60,900 nucleotides of DNA from an uncultured Planctomycetaceae bacterium. GTDB taxonomy: Bacteria > Planctomycetota > Planctomycetia > Planctomycetales > Planctomycetaceae. Numbering within the stretch: the stretch's first letter is position 1; each line of letters begins with the position of its first letter. This document shows positions 1 through 9,733 of this stretch, piece after piece. The notes under the pieces were generated by a model, which worked only from the letters and a program-made list of their open reading frames with translations, did no database searches and had not been told where the DNA came from. A program made the translations under genes and the position numbers. The stretch lies in NCBI GenBank assembly GCA_903871805.1, contig CAIQIE010000014.1:1-60900 (forward strand). Reading direction: 5' to 3'.

Positions 1-94
1 GGGTAGGCGTGGGTTGCAGTGACCTGTCGTCAAATTCTCGCGTCGCATATTCGCATAGACGCGATACGGCGCGAGCCGTCCGGTGTCGAATCTC

Positions 95-149
95 CTTTGC
101 GTCTTTGCGTGACAAACACATCCTCACGCAAAGGCGCAAAGACGCAAAG
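95..149. repeat. Inverted repeat of ctttgcgtctttgcg type
   Basis: The left arm (95-112, ctttgcgtctttgcgtga) is the reverse complement of the right arm (124-149), except that the right arm carries an extra eight-base block. The arms are built from the short word ctttgcg/cgcaaag. The arrangement could form a cruciform or RNA hairpin. Similar words recur in intergenic DNA of many bacteria, from general knowledge; function unknown. Confidence 0.6.
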
Positions 150-321
150 AAAACAAGGATGCAGGGTTAGCGGTGTCAGGTCGCATTTGGTCACCGGGCA
201 GGACAGACCGGCATGCGATTCAGCCCGGCGTGGCTGGCGGAAAATTGCGAGTGACTTCGTTCGTTTGTCGAGCCCTGAGCGTGAGCGCCGGGTTTGCGTG
301 GTGACCGACTCCCTTACGGTC

Positions 322-365
322 GCGGCTCGTTAGTGTGTGCGGCTCGTTAGTGTGAGCGGCTCGTT
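322..365. repeat. 17-bp tandem repeat, about 2.6 copies
   Basis: The unit gcggctcgttagtgtg plus one variable base (t or a) occurs twice in full (322-338, 339-355), then a partial copy runs into a T-run at 364-370. It lies just downstream of the minus-strand permease gene. Confidence 0.75.
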
Positions 366-402
366 TTTTTAGGGGGGAATGCGGGATGGCCGAGTCCATT
401 CT

Positions 403-1350
403 TCAGGCGTTGCGATTTCTCCATGCGTCGAAGGCCACGGCCGCGACGGTCACGCTGCCGGTGATGAGATACCGCAGTCCTTCGCCGGCGCCGGCATGAG
501 CGAGTCCGGTTTGCAGTACACTGATGATCAGGACGCCCAGAAACGTCTGCAGAACGGATCCGCGACCGCCGGACAGGCTGGTGCCGCCGATGACAGCTGC
601 GGCAATGGCCAGCAGCTCAAAGCCGCGGGCGCCACCGGGATCTCCGGTACTGATTCGCGATGTTTCAATGACACCGGCAATCGCAGCACAGACACCGCTG
701 ATCAGGAATACGGCAATTTTCAGCCCACTCGGATTGATACCACTGAGCCGGAGTGCCTGCTCATTGGCACCGACAGCCACACAGTATCGGCCGAAGACTG
801 TACTGGTCAGCACAAACTGCGCCAGCAGCACACAGGCTGCGGCAAGCAGAAAGGCGGTTGAGATTCCGGTAACGGGTGAGGGCTTTGCCAGAGGCTCGAC
901 GGCGGCACCGATGAACTGCATTCTGGAACCAGTGATCAGCAGGGCAGCTCCGCGAGCAGCCTGCAGCATTCCAAGGGTGACAATGAAGGAGGGGATACGT
1001 CCCAGTGTGCTGAGGGTTCCATTCAGCAGACCGGCGAAAAGTCCGATTCCTAAAACGGCAGGGGCTGCGATCAGAAGGGACCAGTTGTGCTGTACCATCA
1101 GCACGCCGAGAGACGCGGAGGTCAGGGCGATCAGGGAGCCGGCCGAGAGATCAATTCCGCCGGTGATCAGGACAAATGTCATCCCGACACTGACAAAAGT
1201 CAGTGCCGGGATCTGATTGAGCAGGCTTTGCAGAGTTGCCGGCGAAAAGAAGCGGTCCAGAAAGCAGGAAAAGACGGCCGTCAGTGCGGCGAGCACCACC
1301 AGCAGCCCCGCAGAGTTTTTCATCGTGGCTGAAAGTGACGTCTTCATCAC
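403..1350 (-). CDS. RbsC-type sugar ABC transporter permease
   Basis: Integral membrane subunit of a carbohydrate ABC importer (BPD_transp_2/RbsC family). The 315 residues are almost wholly hydrophobic, with about eight to ten membrane segments. The family hallmark, a loop with TGGIDLSAGS, lies around residues 62-71, and the C-terminal ISGVCAAIAGVIETSRI stretch is also characteristic. Length is normal for the family. The ATG at 1350 follows an aagggaa ribosome-binding site on the minus strand. The gene lies 95 bases downstream of the phosphohexomutase gene and may be cotranscribed with it. No ATPase or substrate-binding protein is inside the window, so the substrate cannot be fixed; ribose, xylose or a related sugar is likely by family. 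Confidence 0.9.
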   Translation of the reverse strand: MMKTSLSATMKNSAGLLVVLAALTAVFSCFLDRFFSPATLQSLLNQIPALTFVSVGMTFVLITGGIDLSAGSLIALTSASLGVLMVQHNWSLLIAAPAVLGIGLFAGLLNGTLSTLGRIPSFIVTLGMLQAARGAALLITGSRMQFIGAAVEPLAKPSPVTGISTAFLLAAACVLLAQFVLTSTVFGRYCVAVGANEQALRLSGINPSGLKIAVFLISGVCAAIAGVIETSRISTGDPGGARGFELLAIAAAVIGGTSLSGGRGSVLQTFLGVLIISVLQTGLAHAGAGEGLRYLITGSVTVAAVAFDAWRNRNA

Positions 1351-1445
1351 TCATTCCCTTGGTTCGCGATGAAGCAAACAATGCGGACAGTTGGCTGAAA
1401 GTGATCGCTGCACTGGGTGTTGGAAACTGCTGCCGGAAGCCGGCA

Positions 1446-3272
1446 TCAGTTTTTCGAAAGCTGAGATTCGGCCCAGGTGGCCAGCGCTTTCTGGGCGTCG
1501 CGGATCGCGGTGTCTCCTGCCAGTTTTGCGGAAGTCAGATCGCCGTTGGAGACATCTGCCTGGCAGAAAAAGTAGAACTTGATTTTGGGCTCTGTTCCGG
1601 AAGGGCGTCCGGCGATCTGGACTCTGACCGGCTGTGTTGGGTCGGAGTGATAGATCAGCAGGTCTCCCCGAGGCTGCGTGATGGGTGGCAGCGGCTGTGC
1701 TGACTGGACGTCGATGCGAACTCCGGTCTGGTAATCGGCCACTTCACTGATCTGCATGTTGCCAAAGGCTTTTGGGGGCTGCTGACGCAGCGTGTGCATC
1801 AAACCGTCGATCTTTGCTTTCCCGGTTGGTCCTTCGCAGTAAATGGACTTCTGACCTTCGCAGTAGTAACCGCAGGTTTTGTAGAGCTCATCCAGTTGAT
1901 CCATCAGGGTCCTGCCCTGCTCTTTCAGTTCACCAGCCAGTTCCAGAATGTACAGGGCGCAGACAGCCGCGTCTTTATCCCGGCAGTAATCCCCGGCCAG
2001 AAATCCGATGGATTCTTCGGTTCCGAACACGAAGTGCTTTGCTCCGTTTTCTTCGATGGTCTGAGCGATGTATTTGAACCCCACCAAAAGTTCCGAGAAG
2101 CAGCGGCCGCCATGATGGGCGGCAACAGCCTTTGTCAGCGGCGTGGTCACGAGTGTTTCGACGACATAGTCTTGTGGCGAGAAGCGACCGGAGGCTTTGC
2201 GTTTTCGAAACAGGTAGTCGGTGATCAGAGCGCCGATCTGATTGCCACTGAGCGAGTGGAATGTTCCCTGAGCATCGCGGGCCATCACGCCGAGGCGATC
2301 CGCATCCGGATCCGAGGCCAGAATCAGTTCCGCCGGGTTCCCGGTGGTGTGGATCCATTGTATGACAGGATCAAAAACCTGGAGATTTTCTGGGTTGGGA
2401 AGGTGTCCGGGGACATTTGGAAAATTGCCATCCGCCGCACGATGCGGTTCGAAGATCTGTACGTTTTGAAATCCAGCCTGCTGAATGACTGCGTAGACGG
2501 ATGTTTCTCCAACGCCATGCAGAGGAGTGAAGACCGCGTTGAGAGTGCGATTTGTGGATTCGGACAGTTGAACGACTTCGTGAACGTATGCCGAGTCGAT
2601 GTCTTCGCCGATGAGGACGATGGACTGATTTTGCAGGCATTGCTGAAAGTCGGCTTCCGGAATCTGTTCGGCGCGTTCGACTTCGCGAATGATGCCTTTG
2701 TCGTGTGGGGCGATCACCTGACCGCCGTTACTCCAGTAGGCTTTGAAGCCGTTGTCGGCCGGGGGATTGTGGGAAGCCGAAATCATCACTCCTATGCTGC
2801 ACTGAAGTTTTCTGACAGCAAAGGACAGAGCCGGGGTTGCCCTGTGACCGTTGAACAGGAACACTTTCAGACCGTGGGCGGCGAAGGTGGTAGCGGCGAT
2901 CGCTGCGAACTTTGCAGAGTTGTTGCGGGTATCGTGAGCGATGACGACGGATCCGCCGGTTGTGCAGCCGGTTGATCTGAGGTAGACGGCCATTCCGTGA
3001 GCGGATTCGGCGATGGTGCGGTCGTTAATGGTCGCGGGTCCCATTTCGCCCATGGGACCGCGGCGGCCGCCTGTGCCAAAGGGAATGGCTGTCCAGAACA
3101 TGGCGTCCAGTTCCGGCCAACGCTCGGCCTTGATGAATTCTGTAATTCGGGGGCGGAATGAGCTCAGGCAATCACGGGAGAGCCATGCCTTCAGATTTGT
3201 GGGGGAACCCGACGTGAGTTTTCCGGCAGCAGCAGCCTTGTCAATGGATTCGAGAAGGTCCGGAGAAGTCAT
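1446..3272 (-). CDS. Phosphoglucomutase/phosphomannomutase family protein
   Basis: Cytoplasmic alpha-D-phosphohexomutase, interconverting hexose 1- and 6-phosphates. All four signature elements are present: phosphoserine loop SASHNP (about 165-170), metal loop DPDADR (about 321-326), sugar-binding GTEESIGF (about 420), and phosphate-binding RPSGTEPK near the C-terminus (about 560). At 608 residues it matches the longer PgcA-like group rather than the 450-residue AlgC/GlmM group. The ATG at 3272 has an aggaaa site just upstream (minus strand). The sugar specificity cannot be read from sequence, though GlgC at 37-39 kb would use glucose 1-phosphate. A sugar permease gene follows at 95 bases. 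Confidence 0.93.
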   Translation of the reverse strand: MTSPDLLESIDKAAAAGKLTSGSPTNLKAWLSRDCLSSFRPRITEFIKAERWPELDAMFWTAIPFGTGGRRGPMGEMGPATINDRTIAESAHGMAVYLRSTGCTTGGSVVIAHDTRNNSAKFAAIAATTFAAHGLKVFLFNGHRATPALSFAVRKLQCSIGVMISASHNPPADNGFKAYWSNGGQVIAPHDKGIIREVERAEQIPEADFQQCLQNQSIVLIGEDIDSAYVHEVVQLSESTNRTLNAVFTPLHGVGETSVYAVIQQAGFQNVQIFEPHRAADGNFPNVPGHLPNPENLQVFDPVIQWIHTTGNPAELILASDPDADRLGVMARDAQGTFHSLSGNQIGALITDYLFRKRKASGRFSPQDYVVETLVTTPLTKAVAAHHGGRCFSELLVGFKYIAQTIEENGAKHFVFGTEESIGFLAGDYCRDKDAAVCALYILELAGELKEQGRTLMDQLDELYKTCGYYCEGQKSIYCEGPTGKAKIDGLMHTLRQQPPKAFGNMQISEVADYQTGVRIDVQSAQPLPPITQPRGDLLIYHSDPTQPVRVQIAGRPSGTEPKIKFYFFCQADVSNGDLTSAKLAGDTAIRDAQKALATWAESQLSKN

Positions 3273-3797
3273 GGTGTTTCCTGGTGGACTTGAGGATATT
3301 GGTGAATGCGGATGATTGGTGATATCGACGTAACGGCGTTTGTGGGCGCCGTCTGGATTGGGCCGACGAGACTACGGGAAGATCGATCAGCGGACGACCT
3401 GTGAGAATGTCGGTGGGAAATTCAGCCGGGGATGGTACATCAGAAGCGTGCAGGACGTAGAATTCGGTTCGGAAATTTTTGTTTTCTGATTCGAGTTTTT
3501 GTTGTGTAAGTGCCAGAATCCGCAGGATTATTCCGGAATCTGCTTGTTTTCGGTCAGGGGAATTGGCCCGGGCGGAGCTTTCCACGGTTCTCAGGATACC
3601 GGGAATTGTGAAGGATTGCTGAATGGGCAGGTGGATTCAGCAGCCGGCCGGTGTTAGTGGTCCAGCGCCCTGGCGTCAGGAATGCGGCGAGCCAGCAGGG
3701 GCCAGCAGGGGCCAGCAGGGGCCAGCAGCGAATTTCCGGGGCATTTTTTCAAGTACGATTGCTTTTTTCAACGACTCACACTGGATGCTTTGCCCCA
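3273..3797. other. Intergenic region between divergent genes
   Basis: This gap separates the phosphohexomutase (minus) from the RecQ-like helicase (plus), so it should hold both promoters. A 114-codon minus-strand frame overlaps the phosphohexomutase start but has no recognisable features. A 10-base tandem repeat at 3691-3729 is listed separately. Confidence 0.5.
3691..3729. repeat. 10-bp tandem repeat gccagcaggg
   Basis: The unit gccagcaggg is repeated three times exactly (3691-3720), followed by a near-complete fourth copy (gccagcagc). It lies about 70 bases upstream of the preferred RecQ-like start. If an earlier start at 3651 were used it would be translated as a Gly/Ala/Gln-rich stretch. 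Confidence 0.9.
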
Positions 3798-5234
3798 ATG
3801 ACAATGGATCTGGCTTATTCGGTTTTGAAGCGATTTTTTGGTTTTGACGAGTTTCGCGGTTGCCAGCGGGACGTCATTCAGCGCGTGACTGAAGGTGGTC
3901 ATTCGCTGCTGATTATGCCAACCGGTGGTGGCAAGTCGCTGTGTTTTCAGATTCCGGCTCTGGTGTTTGCCGAGTCAATGAAAGAGAGAAATCCGTTAAC
4001 TCTGGTGATTTCGCCGTTGATTGCATTGATGAAGGACCAGGTGGACCGTCTGAAATCCCTGGGAATTGCGGCCACATTTATTAATTCTTCGCTGCGTAAA
4101 TCGGAGCGCGAGCAGCGGTATGCGGCCGTTTCCCGAGGGCACTACAGTCTGTTGTATGTGACGCCTGAGCGATTCCGAAAGCCGGAGTTCCAGGAGATTC
4201 TGCGTGGTCGTTATGTCTGTCTGCTGGCAGTGGATGAAGCGCACTGTATCAGCGAGTGGGGGCATGATTTTCGCCCGGACTATTCCAGACTGGGAGAGAT
4301 TCGCGAGCAACTGGGCAATCCGATCACGATTGCGCTGACAGCGACGGCGACGCCGGACGTGCAGCAGGACATTGTTCGGCAGTTGCGTCTTGGGGCTGCG
4401 GACGTGCAATTGTTTCATGAGGGAATTGATCGGCTGAATCTGGAGTTGCGGGTTGAAGAAGTCTGGGATGCAGACGAGAAGCAGACTGCGATGCAGGAGA
4501 TTATTGATCGCTGGTTATCCAAACCGGATGGGTGCGGAATTGTCTACTTCACGTTGATTCGAACACTGGAGGAATTCAGTGAACGGTTGGCTGCCGAACG
4601 AATTGGTCACGTGTGTTATCACGGCGACCTTGATCGGGGCGCACGAAAGGCGATTCAGGAAGAATTTATGCAGGGGGACGCTCGGCTTGTTCTGGCAACC
4701 AACGCGTTTGGAATGGGCGTTGACCGGGACAACATCCGTTTTGTGATCCATGCGGACGTACCCGGATCACTGGAATCCTACTATCAGGAGATTGGCCGTG
4801 CCGGGCGGGACGGTGAGCCGGCGGAATGTGTGCTGCTTTACGATCAGCGAGACCTGAATACGCAGATGGAGTTCATTCGCTGGTCGAATCCGGACGCTGA
4901 ATTCTGTGAAAGGTCCTGGCATCTGCTGACCCACAGTACGGAGCAGGTCAGGTCCTTTGGCATAGACTGGCTGCGAGAGCGATTGTGTGATCGGCAGCGT
5001 CATGATCGCCGCATAGAAACGGTGTTGTCTCTGTTGCACCGTTACGGGTTGATTGAGGACGAAAACGATCTGAGTGACCTGGAAATTTCGGGAGATTTGC
5101 CGGCAGCGCTGGCCGATCCGGAATTGCGAAATGCGAAGTTGTTGAATGACCAGAAGCGACTGTATGCACTGGTGCAGTACATCCGGAGCGATGAGCGTCG
5201 CGGATATCTGCGGGATTACTTTGGCGTTTCTTGA
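3798..5234 (+). CDS. Short RecQ-like ATP-dependent DNA helicase
   Basis: A superfamily 2 DNA helicase of the RecQ family, unwinding 3'-tailed DNA in repair and recombination. Visible motifs: Walker A TGGGKS, DEAH box followed by the RecQ aromatic loop (DEAHCISEWGHDFRPDY), motif III ALTATATP, and motifs V-VI (ATNAFGMGVDRDNI, QEIGRAGRDG). The reading frame stays open upstream to 3651, but the ATG at 3798 begins the usual RecQ N-terminus (YSVLKRFFGFDEFRGCQ). The product (478 residues) stops right after the RRGYLRDYFG segment, where RecQ proteins normally enter the four-cysteine zinc site; zinc-binding cysteines, winged helix and HRDC are all absent. Length resembles short RecS-like forms. Confidence 0.93.
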   Translation: MTMDLAYSVLKRFFGFDEFRGCQRDVIQRVTEGGHSLLIMPTGGGKSLCFQIPALVFAESMKERNPLTLVISPLIALMKDQVDRLKSLGIAATFINSSLRKSEREQRYAAVSRGHYSLLYVTPERFRKPEFQEILRGRYVCLLAVDEAHCISEWGHDFRPDYSRLGEIREQLGNPITIALTATATPDVQQDIVRQLRLGAADVQLFHEGIDRLNLELRVEEVWDADEKQTAMQEIIDRWLSKPDGCGIVYFTLIRTLEEFSERLAAERIGHVCYHGDLDRGARKAIQEEFMQGDARLVLATNAFGMGVDRDNIRFVIHADVPGSLESYYQEIGRAGRDGEPAECVLLYDQRDLNTQMEFIRWSNPDAEFCERSWHLLTHSTEQVRSFGIDWLRERLCDRQRHDRRIETVLSLLHRYGLIEDENDLSDLEISGDLPAALADPELRNAKLLNDQKRLYALVQYIRSDERRGYLRDYFGVS

Positions 5235-5252
5235 CGGCACCGCAAAAAAGTT

Positions 5253-5282
5253 GCCGGTACGACACAGCAGCGTCGTACCGGC
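5253..5282 (-). terminator. Hairpin terminator after aldehyde dehydrogenase gene
   Basis: Perfect 11-bp inverted repeat gccggtacgac / gtcgtaccggc with an 8-base loop. Read on the minus strand, the stem is followed by aacttttttg, giving a T-run. It lies between the convergent ends of the RecQ-like gene (5234) and the aldehyde dehydrogenase gene (5320) and best serves the latter. Confidence 0.75.
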
Positions 5283-5319
5283 GGAGGCTTTGAACGGGTT
5301 GTGATTTTCCTGTGGTGAA

Positions 5320-6801
5320 TCAGCGGGAATTCAGAGCCATAGTGACGGTTTTCAGTTCGGTGTAATTCGCCAGTCCGGCTTCTCCGAGTTCGCGTCCGAT
5401 GCCGCTCATTTTAAAACCGCCAAATGGTGCGGCGGCATCAAAGACATCGTAGCAGTTGATCCAGACGGTTCCTGCCCTGAGATCCCGAGCGAGGATGTGC
5501 GCATTGGACACATCTCTTGTCCAGACGGCAGCAGCCAGACCATAGGCCGTGTTGTTGGCGCGACGGCTGACTTCCTGGAGATCGCTGAACTTCAGAATGC
5601 TCATGACTGGCCCGAAGATTTCTTCGCGAGCAATATCCATCTGGTCGGTCACATTGGTGAACACGGTAGGTTCAAGGAAGAACCCGCGGTTGCCAACGCG
5701 TCGTCCACCGGCAACGCAGTCTGCCCCCTGAGTCCGTCCGCGGTCGATATAGCGGAGGATTTTGTCGAACTGAGCCTGATCGACCTGTGGCCCCTGTCGG
5801 GTCTCCTGATCAAACGGATCACCCACGCGGCGGTCGCGAGTGCGGGCGATGAGTCGTTCGACAAATTCGTCGTGGATGGAATCCTGAACGAAGAGTCGGC
5901 TGCCAGCGCAGCAACACTGGCCCTGATTGAAGAACAGGCCAAATTCCGCTCCGGCGACGGCCGCATCGATATCGGCATCTGCAAAGACGATGTTCGGACT
6001 TTTTCCGCCCAGTTCAAAGGTAAGTCGCTTCAGCGTTTCTGCCGCTTCGTGCATGATGATTTTGGCTGTTGAGCCTTCCCCGGTGAAGGCGATTTTATCG
6101 ACCTTCGGGTGGCGGACGAGGGCTGCTCCGGCTGTCGGTCCGTAGCCGGGCACGACATTGATGACACCGGGTGGGAAGCCGGCTTCAAGTGCGAGTTCTG
6201 CCATTCGGAGGCAAGTGAGCGGCGTCTGTTCTGCAGGCTTCATGACAATGGTGTTGCCGGTAGCCAGCGCTGGGCCCCACTTCCATGCGACCATGAGCAT
6301 GGGAAAGTTCCATGGGATGATTTGTCCGCACACACCGATGGGTTCGCGCCGTGTGTAGCAGAAGTAGTCACCGCGAATGGGAATGGTGCTGCCGTGAATT
6401 TTGTCAGCCCAGCCGGCGTAATAGCGAAAACAGTCGATCACCAATGGCAGGTCTGCCGCGCGAGAATCGCTGATGGGTTTGCCGTTATCGAGTGTTTCGA
6501 GGGCGGCCAGTTCATCGAAGTTTTTTTCGAGCAGGTCGGCAAATTTGTTCAGGAGCCGACCTCGGTCCCGGGCGTCCATCCGTGACCATGGACCGGATTC
6601 AAAGGCGGTGCGGGCGGCCTGAACTGCGAGGTCGATATCGGCAGCATCACCTTCGGCAACTTCGCAGATCACCGCTTCGGTTGCGGGGTTGACAGTGGAG
6701 AATGTTTTTCCGCTGACTGACGGGCGAAATTCGCCGCCAATCAGCATTCCCGTCTGACGGATTTTGGGTGCCGTAAAGGGAGACAATTCAGCTGTGGACA
6801 T
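5320..6801 (-). CDS. NAD(P)-dependent aldehyde dehydrogenase
   Basis: Oxidises an aldehyde to the acid with NAD(P)+. The 493-residue product has the full class 1/2 ALDH pattern: PWNFP with the conserved Asn (about 165), general base Glu in FELGGKSPN (about 263), and nucleophile Cys in [12 protein letters not shown] (about 297). The C-terminal [13 protein letters not shown] motif is complete. An in-frame upstream extension to 6861 exists, but the ATG at 6801 is preceded by an aggag ribosome-binding site at good spacing and matches the usual N-terminus. Hairpins flank the gene (5253-5282 after, 6940-6980 before), so it is probably its own transcript. Substrate unknown; the local sugar-catabolism context is only suggestive. 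Confidence 0.95.
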   Translation of the reverse strand: MSTAELSPFTAPKIRQTGMLIGGEFRPSVSGKTFSTVNPATEAVICEVAEGDAADIDLAVQAARTAFESGPWSRMDARDRGRLLNKFADLLEKNFDELAALETLDNGKPISDSRAADLPLVIDCFRYYAGWADKIHGSTIPIRGDYFCYTRREPIGVCGQIIPWNFPMLMVAWKWGPALATGNTIVMKPAEQTPLTCLRMAELALEAGFPPGVINVVPGYGPTAGAALVRHPKVDKIAFTGEGSTAKIIMHEAAETLKRLTFELGGKSPNIVFADADIDAAVAGAEFGLFFNQGQCCCAGSRLFVQDSIHDEFVERLIARTRDRRVGDPFDQETRQGPQVDQAQFDKILRYIDRGRTQGADCVAGGRRVGNRGFFLEPTVFTNVTDQMDIAREEIFGPVMSILKFSDLQEVSRRANNTAYGLAAAVWTRDVSNAHILARDLRAGTVWINCYDVFDAAAPFGGFKMSGIGRELGEAGLANYTELKTVTMALNSR

Positions 6802-6939
6802 GACTTCACTCCTGTGGATCTGGTGTGGGAAGAAGTGAACCCGAGGTCCGGAGACGATCAACCGGATCGGGCTGTGCGGGACACGGGACAGAAGATTATG
6901 TCGGGTTTACCGACGGATTGCGAATCTGGGGGGTAAAAA

Positions 6940-6980
6940 CACAAATCCTCTGCGTCACCAGTGGACGCAGAGGATTTGTG
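6940..6980 (-). terminator. Hairpin terminator after FKBP gene
   Basis: Perfect 17-bp inverted repeat (6940-6956 cacaaatcctctgcgtc; 6964-6980 its complement) with a 7-base loop. On the minus strand it is followed by tttttaccc. It lies about 45 bases past the stop of the FKBP gene and ahead of the aldehyde dehydrogenase start. Confidence 0.85.
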
Positions 6981-7024
6981 ATGGAGATTTTGAGTGAAGG
7001 CTGGGTGTAACCCAACTGAAGACT

Positions 7025-7744
7025 CTATTCTTCGGTGACTTCCAGCAGGTGAATTTCGAAGATCAGGACTTCGTTCGGGCCGATGGCGCCACCGGCACCA
7101 CGAGGTCCGTAAGCGAGGTCGCTTGGGATGAACAGTCGATAGTGTGATCCCGCCTTCATCAACTGCAGTGCTTCGGTCCAGCCTTTGATGACCTGAGTGA
7201 CCCCGAAGGAGACGGGTTCGTCGGTGTCTGCCGGAGCTTCCCCTTCGTAGGACTGGTCAAAGACGGTGCCATTCAGCAGTTTTCCACGATAGTGGGTCTT
7301 GACTTTGTTCTTTGCTGTGGGAACCGGGCCGTCGCCTTCTTTGACGACCAGGTACTGCAGCCCGGACTTGGTGACTTTGACACCTTTTTGGGCTTTGTTT
7401 TCGTCGAGGAATTTCTGGTTGGCTGCCAGCTTTGTGGCATTTTTCTGTTCTGCCAGAGCTTCCATCGCTTCCTGAATTTCTTCAGGTTTCAGGACAGCTT
7501 TTTCTCCCTTGAGGGCGGCTGCGATACCGGCCGCGATGATGGCTGGATCAAGATCCAGGCCTTCGCGGCTGATGTTCATTCCGATGTTGTAGCCAATGCC
7601 GTAGCTGGCTTTTTCTTTTGTGGATTCCAGTTTGAGTGGACCTTTGGGGGCGGCGGTGTCGCCGTCCTGGGCGAAGGAGTGAGAGGTGAGCATCGCAACG
7701 GCAGCGATTGCCAATGGAATGGCACGCAGAAGACGGTTGATCAT
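7025..7744 (-). CDS. Exported FKBP-type peptidyl-prolyl isomerase
   Basis: Prolyl isomerase/chaperone acting outside the cytoplasmic membrane. Residues 1-25 form a signal peptide (basic start, hydrophobic core, cleavage near SFA-QD). Residues about 40-110 match the helical FKBP N-terminal dimerisation domain of Mip/FkpA proteins (YGIGYNIGMNI). Residues about 125-239 form the FKBP domain, with GTVFDQSY, VIKGWTEALQLMKAG and the IPSDLAYGPRGAGG loop. At 239 residues it has normal Mip/FkpA length. The ATG at 7744 follows an aggag site. A strong hairpin terminator follows, so it is likely monocistronic. Confidence 0.95.
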   Translation of the reverse strand: MINRLLRAIPLAIAAVAMLTSHSFAQDGDTAAPKGPLKLESTKEKASYGIGYNIGMNISREGLDLDPAIIAAGIAAALKGEKAVLKPEEIQEAMEALAEQKNATKLAANQKFLDENKAQKGVKVTKSGLQYLVVKEGDGPVPTAKNKVKTHYRGKLLNGTVFDQSYEGEAPADTDEPVSFGVTQVIKGWTEALQLMKAGSHYRLFIPSDLAYGPRGAGGAIGPNEVLIFEIHLLEVTEE

Positions 7745-8253
7745 TAGGAATTCTCCTGGGAGGGAGTTGGCCCGGATACTTTATCAAGCAGAATCAAGCA
7801 GACTGGCCTAACGCAGAACAACAACCCGGTAACAGTTCCGGGTTGTGCAGTCGAAGCATCGGATGGGAATGGTTGTGGAGGGGCCGCTACCTCACGAAGA
7901 ATCGCCGCAGTGAAGTCGCATCATGACGACTTTCCCGTGGCTTGCAAATCTGACAGGCCGGGAAAAACGTTGGCTGTCTGCTTTTACGAATTGAGAATGG
8001 CCGGGAGGCGATGCAGCCGTTGGTTGGGGCTGGTACCGACAATTTGCCAGACTATCTGAGCGATCCTGGCGGAAACTCACTGGGGCATTTGTGAGTCTCT
8101 TCAATCCGGAGCCGGGATTGCTACACTCCGGTCACTGAGAAGTCTGCGGTGTTTTTGCCTGAGCTCGCCACCGGGTTGGTGCGGCACGTCAAAGATAACA
8201 CAGTTTGTTGTATGGTTGGATTGTTGCCGAATACATGCTGGAAAGCGTTACTC
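7745..8253. other. Intergenic region between divergent FKBP and xylA genes
   Basis: About 500 bases that should hold the promoters of both flanking genes. No gene, strong hairpin or recognisable operator is seen. A minor direct repeat of atcaagcaga occurs near 7783-7803. Confidence 0.5.
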
Positions 8254-9567
8254 ATGCCCACATATTTCCCTGAAGTTGATCAGATTTCCTACGAAGGTCC
8301 GCAGTCCCGAAATCCTCTTGCATTCCGTTTTTACAACCCTGCAGAAGTGGTTGAAGGGCGGACGATGAAGGATTGGCTGCGATTTGCGGTCTGTTACTGG
8401 CACACCTTTCGTGGTGACGGCACAGATCCGTTTGGGGCACCGACACTGAAGCGTCCGTGGGATGACGGCACAAATTCTGTCGATAACGCACTTCGCCGGG
8501 TGGATGTGGCGTTTGAGTTTATGACGAAGCTGGGTGTTCCCTATTACTGTTTTCACGATCGCGATGTGGCACCGGAAGGGGCAAATCTGCGAGAAAGCAA
8601 CCGCAACCTTGATGCGGTTGTGAAAAAATTGAAAGAAGCGCAGCAGGCCACCGGAATTAAACTGCTGTGGGGAACGGCAAACCTGTTTTCAAATCCGCGA
8701 TTTATGCATGGTGCTGCCACCAGTCCCAATGCGGACGTCTTTGCATTCGCAGGTGCCCAGGTTAAGAAAGCCATCGAAGTCACTCATGAGCTTGGTGGCG
8801 AGAACTACGTGTTCTGGGGTGGTCGTGAAGGCTACATGTGTTCCTACAACACCAACATGAAGCGGGAGCTGGATCATCTGTCGCGATTCATGCACCTGGC
8901 CAATGACCACGCAAAATCCATCGGATTCAAAGGCCAGTTTCTGTTTGAGCCTAAGCCGAAGGAGCCAACAAAGCATCAGTATGACTTCGATGCTGCTGCC
9001 TGTCTGAACTTTATTCGTCAGTATGGATTGCTGGATGTTGTCAAACTGAATATCGAGACCAACCATGCCACGCTGGCTGGGCATTCGATGATGCATGAAC
9101 TTGAGTATGCGTCCATTCAGGGGGTTCTGGGCAGCATCGACGCGAATACCGGCGATCTTCTGCTCGGATGGGACACCGACCAATTCCCGACAGATATTTA
9201 TCTGACGACGCAGATCATGCTGGTGATCATGAAGCAGGGTGGGCTGCAGCCGGGCGGAACGAACTTCGACGCGAAGGTGCGACGCGAAAGTATTGACCCG
9301 ATCGATCTGTTTTACGCACATGTAGGCGGGATGGATGCGTTTGCCCGAGGACTTAAGATTGCAGCTGCCATTCGAGCGGACGGCGTGCTGGACGAATTTG
9401 TCCGCGAGAGATACAGCAGTTACGACAGCGGCATCGGTCGGAAAATTGAGATCGGAACCGCAAATCTCTCGGAACTGGAGACCTACATGCTGGAGAAGGG
9501 AGATTCAGCCCCGAACTCCAGTGGTCGCCAGGAAATGCTGGAAAACCTGATCAATCGCTACATCTGA
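8254..9567 (+). CDS. xylA: Xylose isomerase
   Basis: Interconverts D-xylose and D-xylulose (and glucose/fructose) in the cytoplasm. The product is 437 residues, typical of class II xylose isomerase. Seen: catalytic His101 and Asp104 in [11 protein letters not shown], metal and substrate motifs [33 protein letters not shown], and GSIDANTGD...GWDTDQFP. The frame is open to 8149, but the ATG at 8254 starts the standard N-terminus ([13 protein letters not shown]), so the upstream 35 codons are dropped; ggaaag lies ahead of it. No xylulokinase or xylose transporter is adjacent. A rho-independent terminator follows at 9679-9710. Confidence 0.97.
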   Translation: MPTYFPEVDQISYEGPQSRNPLAFRFYNPAEVVEGRTMKDWLRFAVCYWHTFRGDGTDPFGAPTLKRPWDDGTNSVDNALRRVDVAFEFMTKLGVPYYCFHDRDVAPEGANLRESNRNLDAVVKKLKEAQQATGIKLLWGTANLFSNPRFMHGAATSPNADVFAFAGAQVKKAIEVTHELGGENYVFWGGREGYMCSYNTNMKRELDHLSRFMHLANDHAKSIGFKGQFLFEPKPKEPTKHQYDFDAAACLNFIRQYGLLDVVKLNIETNHATLAGHSMMHELEYASIQGVLGSIDANTGDLLLGWDTDQFPTDIYLTTQIMLVIMKQGGLQPGGTNFDAKVRRESIDPIDLFYAHVGGMDAFARGLKIAAAIRADGVLDEFVRERYSSYDSGIGRKIEIGTANLSELETYMLEKGDSAPNSSGRQEMLENLINRYI

Positions 9568-9678
9568 CTGCTGATCGTGCCGCAGTCTGCCGGCCAGATT
9601 CTGGTTCTGCGATGATGTGTCTGACTGGATTTCATGTGTCTGGCTGCAGGGTTGCTGCCACGCTGAATTGATTTCTCG

Positions 9679-9710
9679 AAGCCCGGCTCGGTTGAGTCGG
9701 GCTTTTGTAT
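9679..9710 (+). terminator. Rho-independent terminator after xylA
   Basis: Stem aagcccggctc (9679-9689) pairs with gagtcgggctt (9694-9704), 11 bp with one G-U pair and a 4-base loop, followed by ttgtattt. It lies about 110 bases past the xylA stop and just before the RraA-like gene. Confidence 0.8.
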
Positions 9711-9733
9711 TTCCTCTGCCTGGAAGTTTCGTT

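Larger units (their letters stand above)
1..402. other. Gene-poor left edge with short repeats
   Basis: No convincing gene lies here; the open frames are short and low in similarity to anything recognised. The stretch holds an inverted repeat (95-149) and a 17-base tandem repeat (322-365), listed separately. The permease gene that ends at 403 on the minus strand reads toward this edge, so any further transporter genes would be outside the window. Confidence 0.6.

Noticed and set aside
379..1216. Plus-strand frames of 160-230 codons over the permease gene
   Set aside because: Antisense to a clear RbsC-type permease; Ser/Thr/Arg-rich composition typical of shadow frames.
1794..2975. 393-codon plus-strand frame inside the phosphohexomutase gene
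   Set aside because: It is antisense to a gene with all catalytic motifs; it has no domain or start signal.
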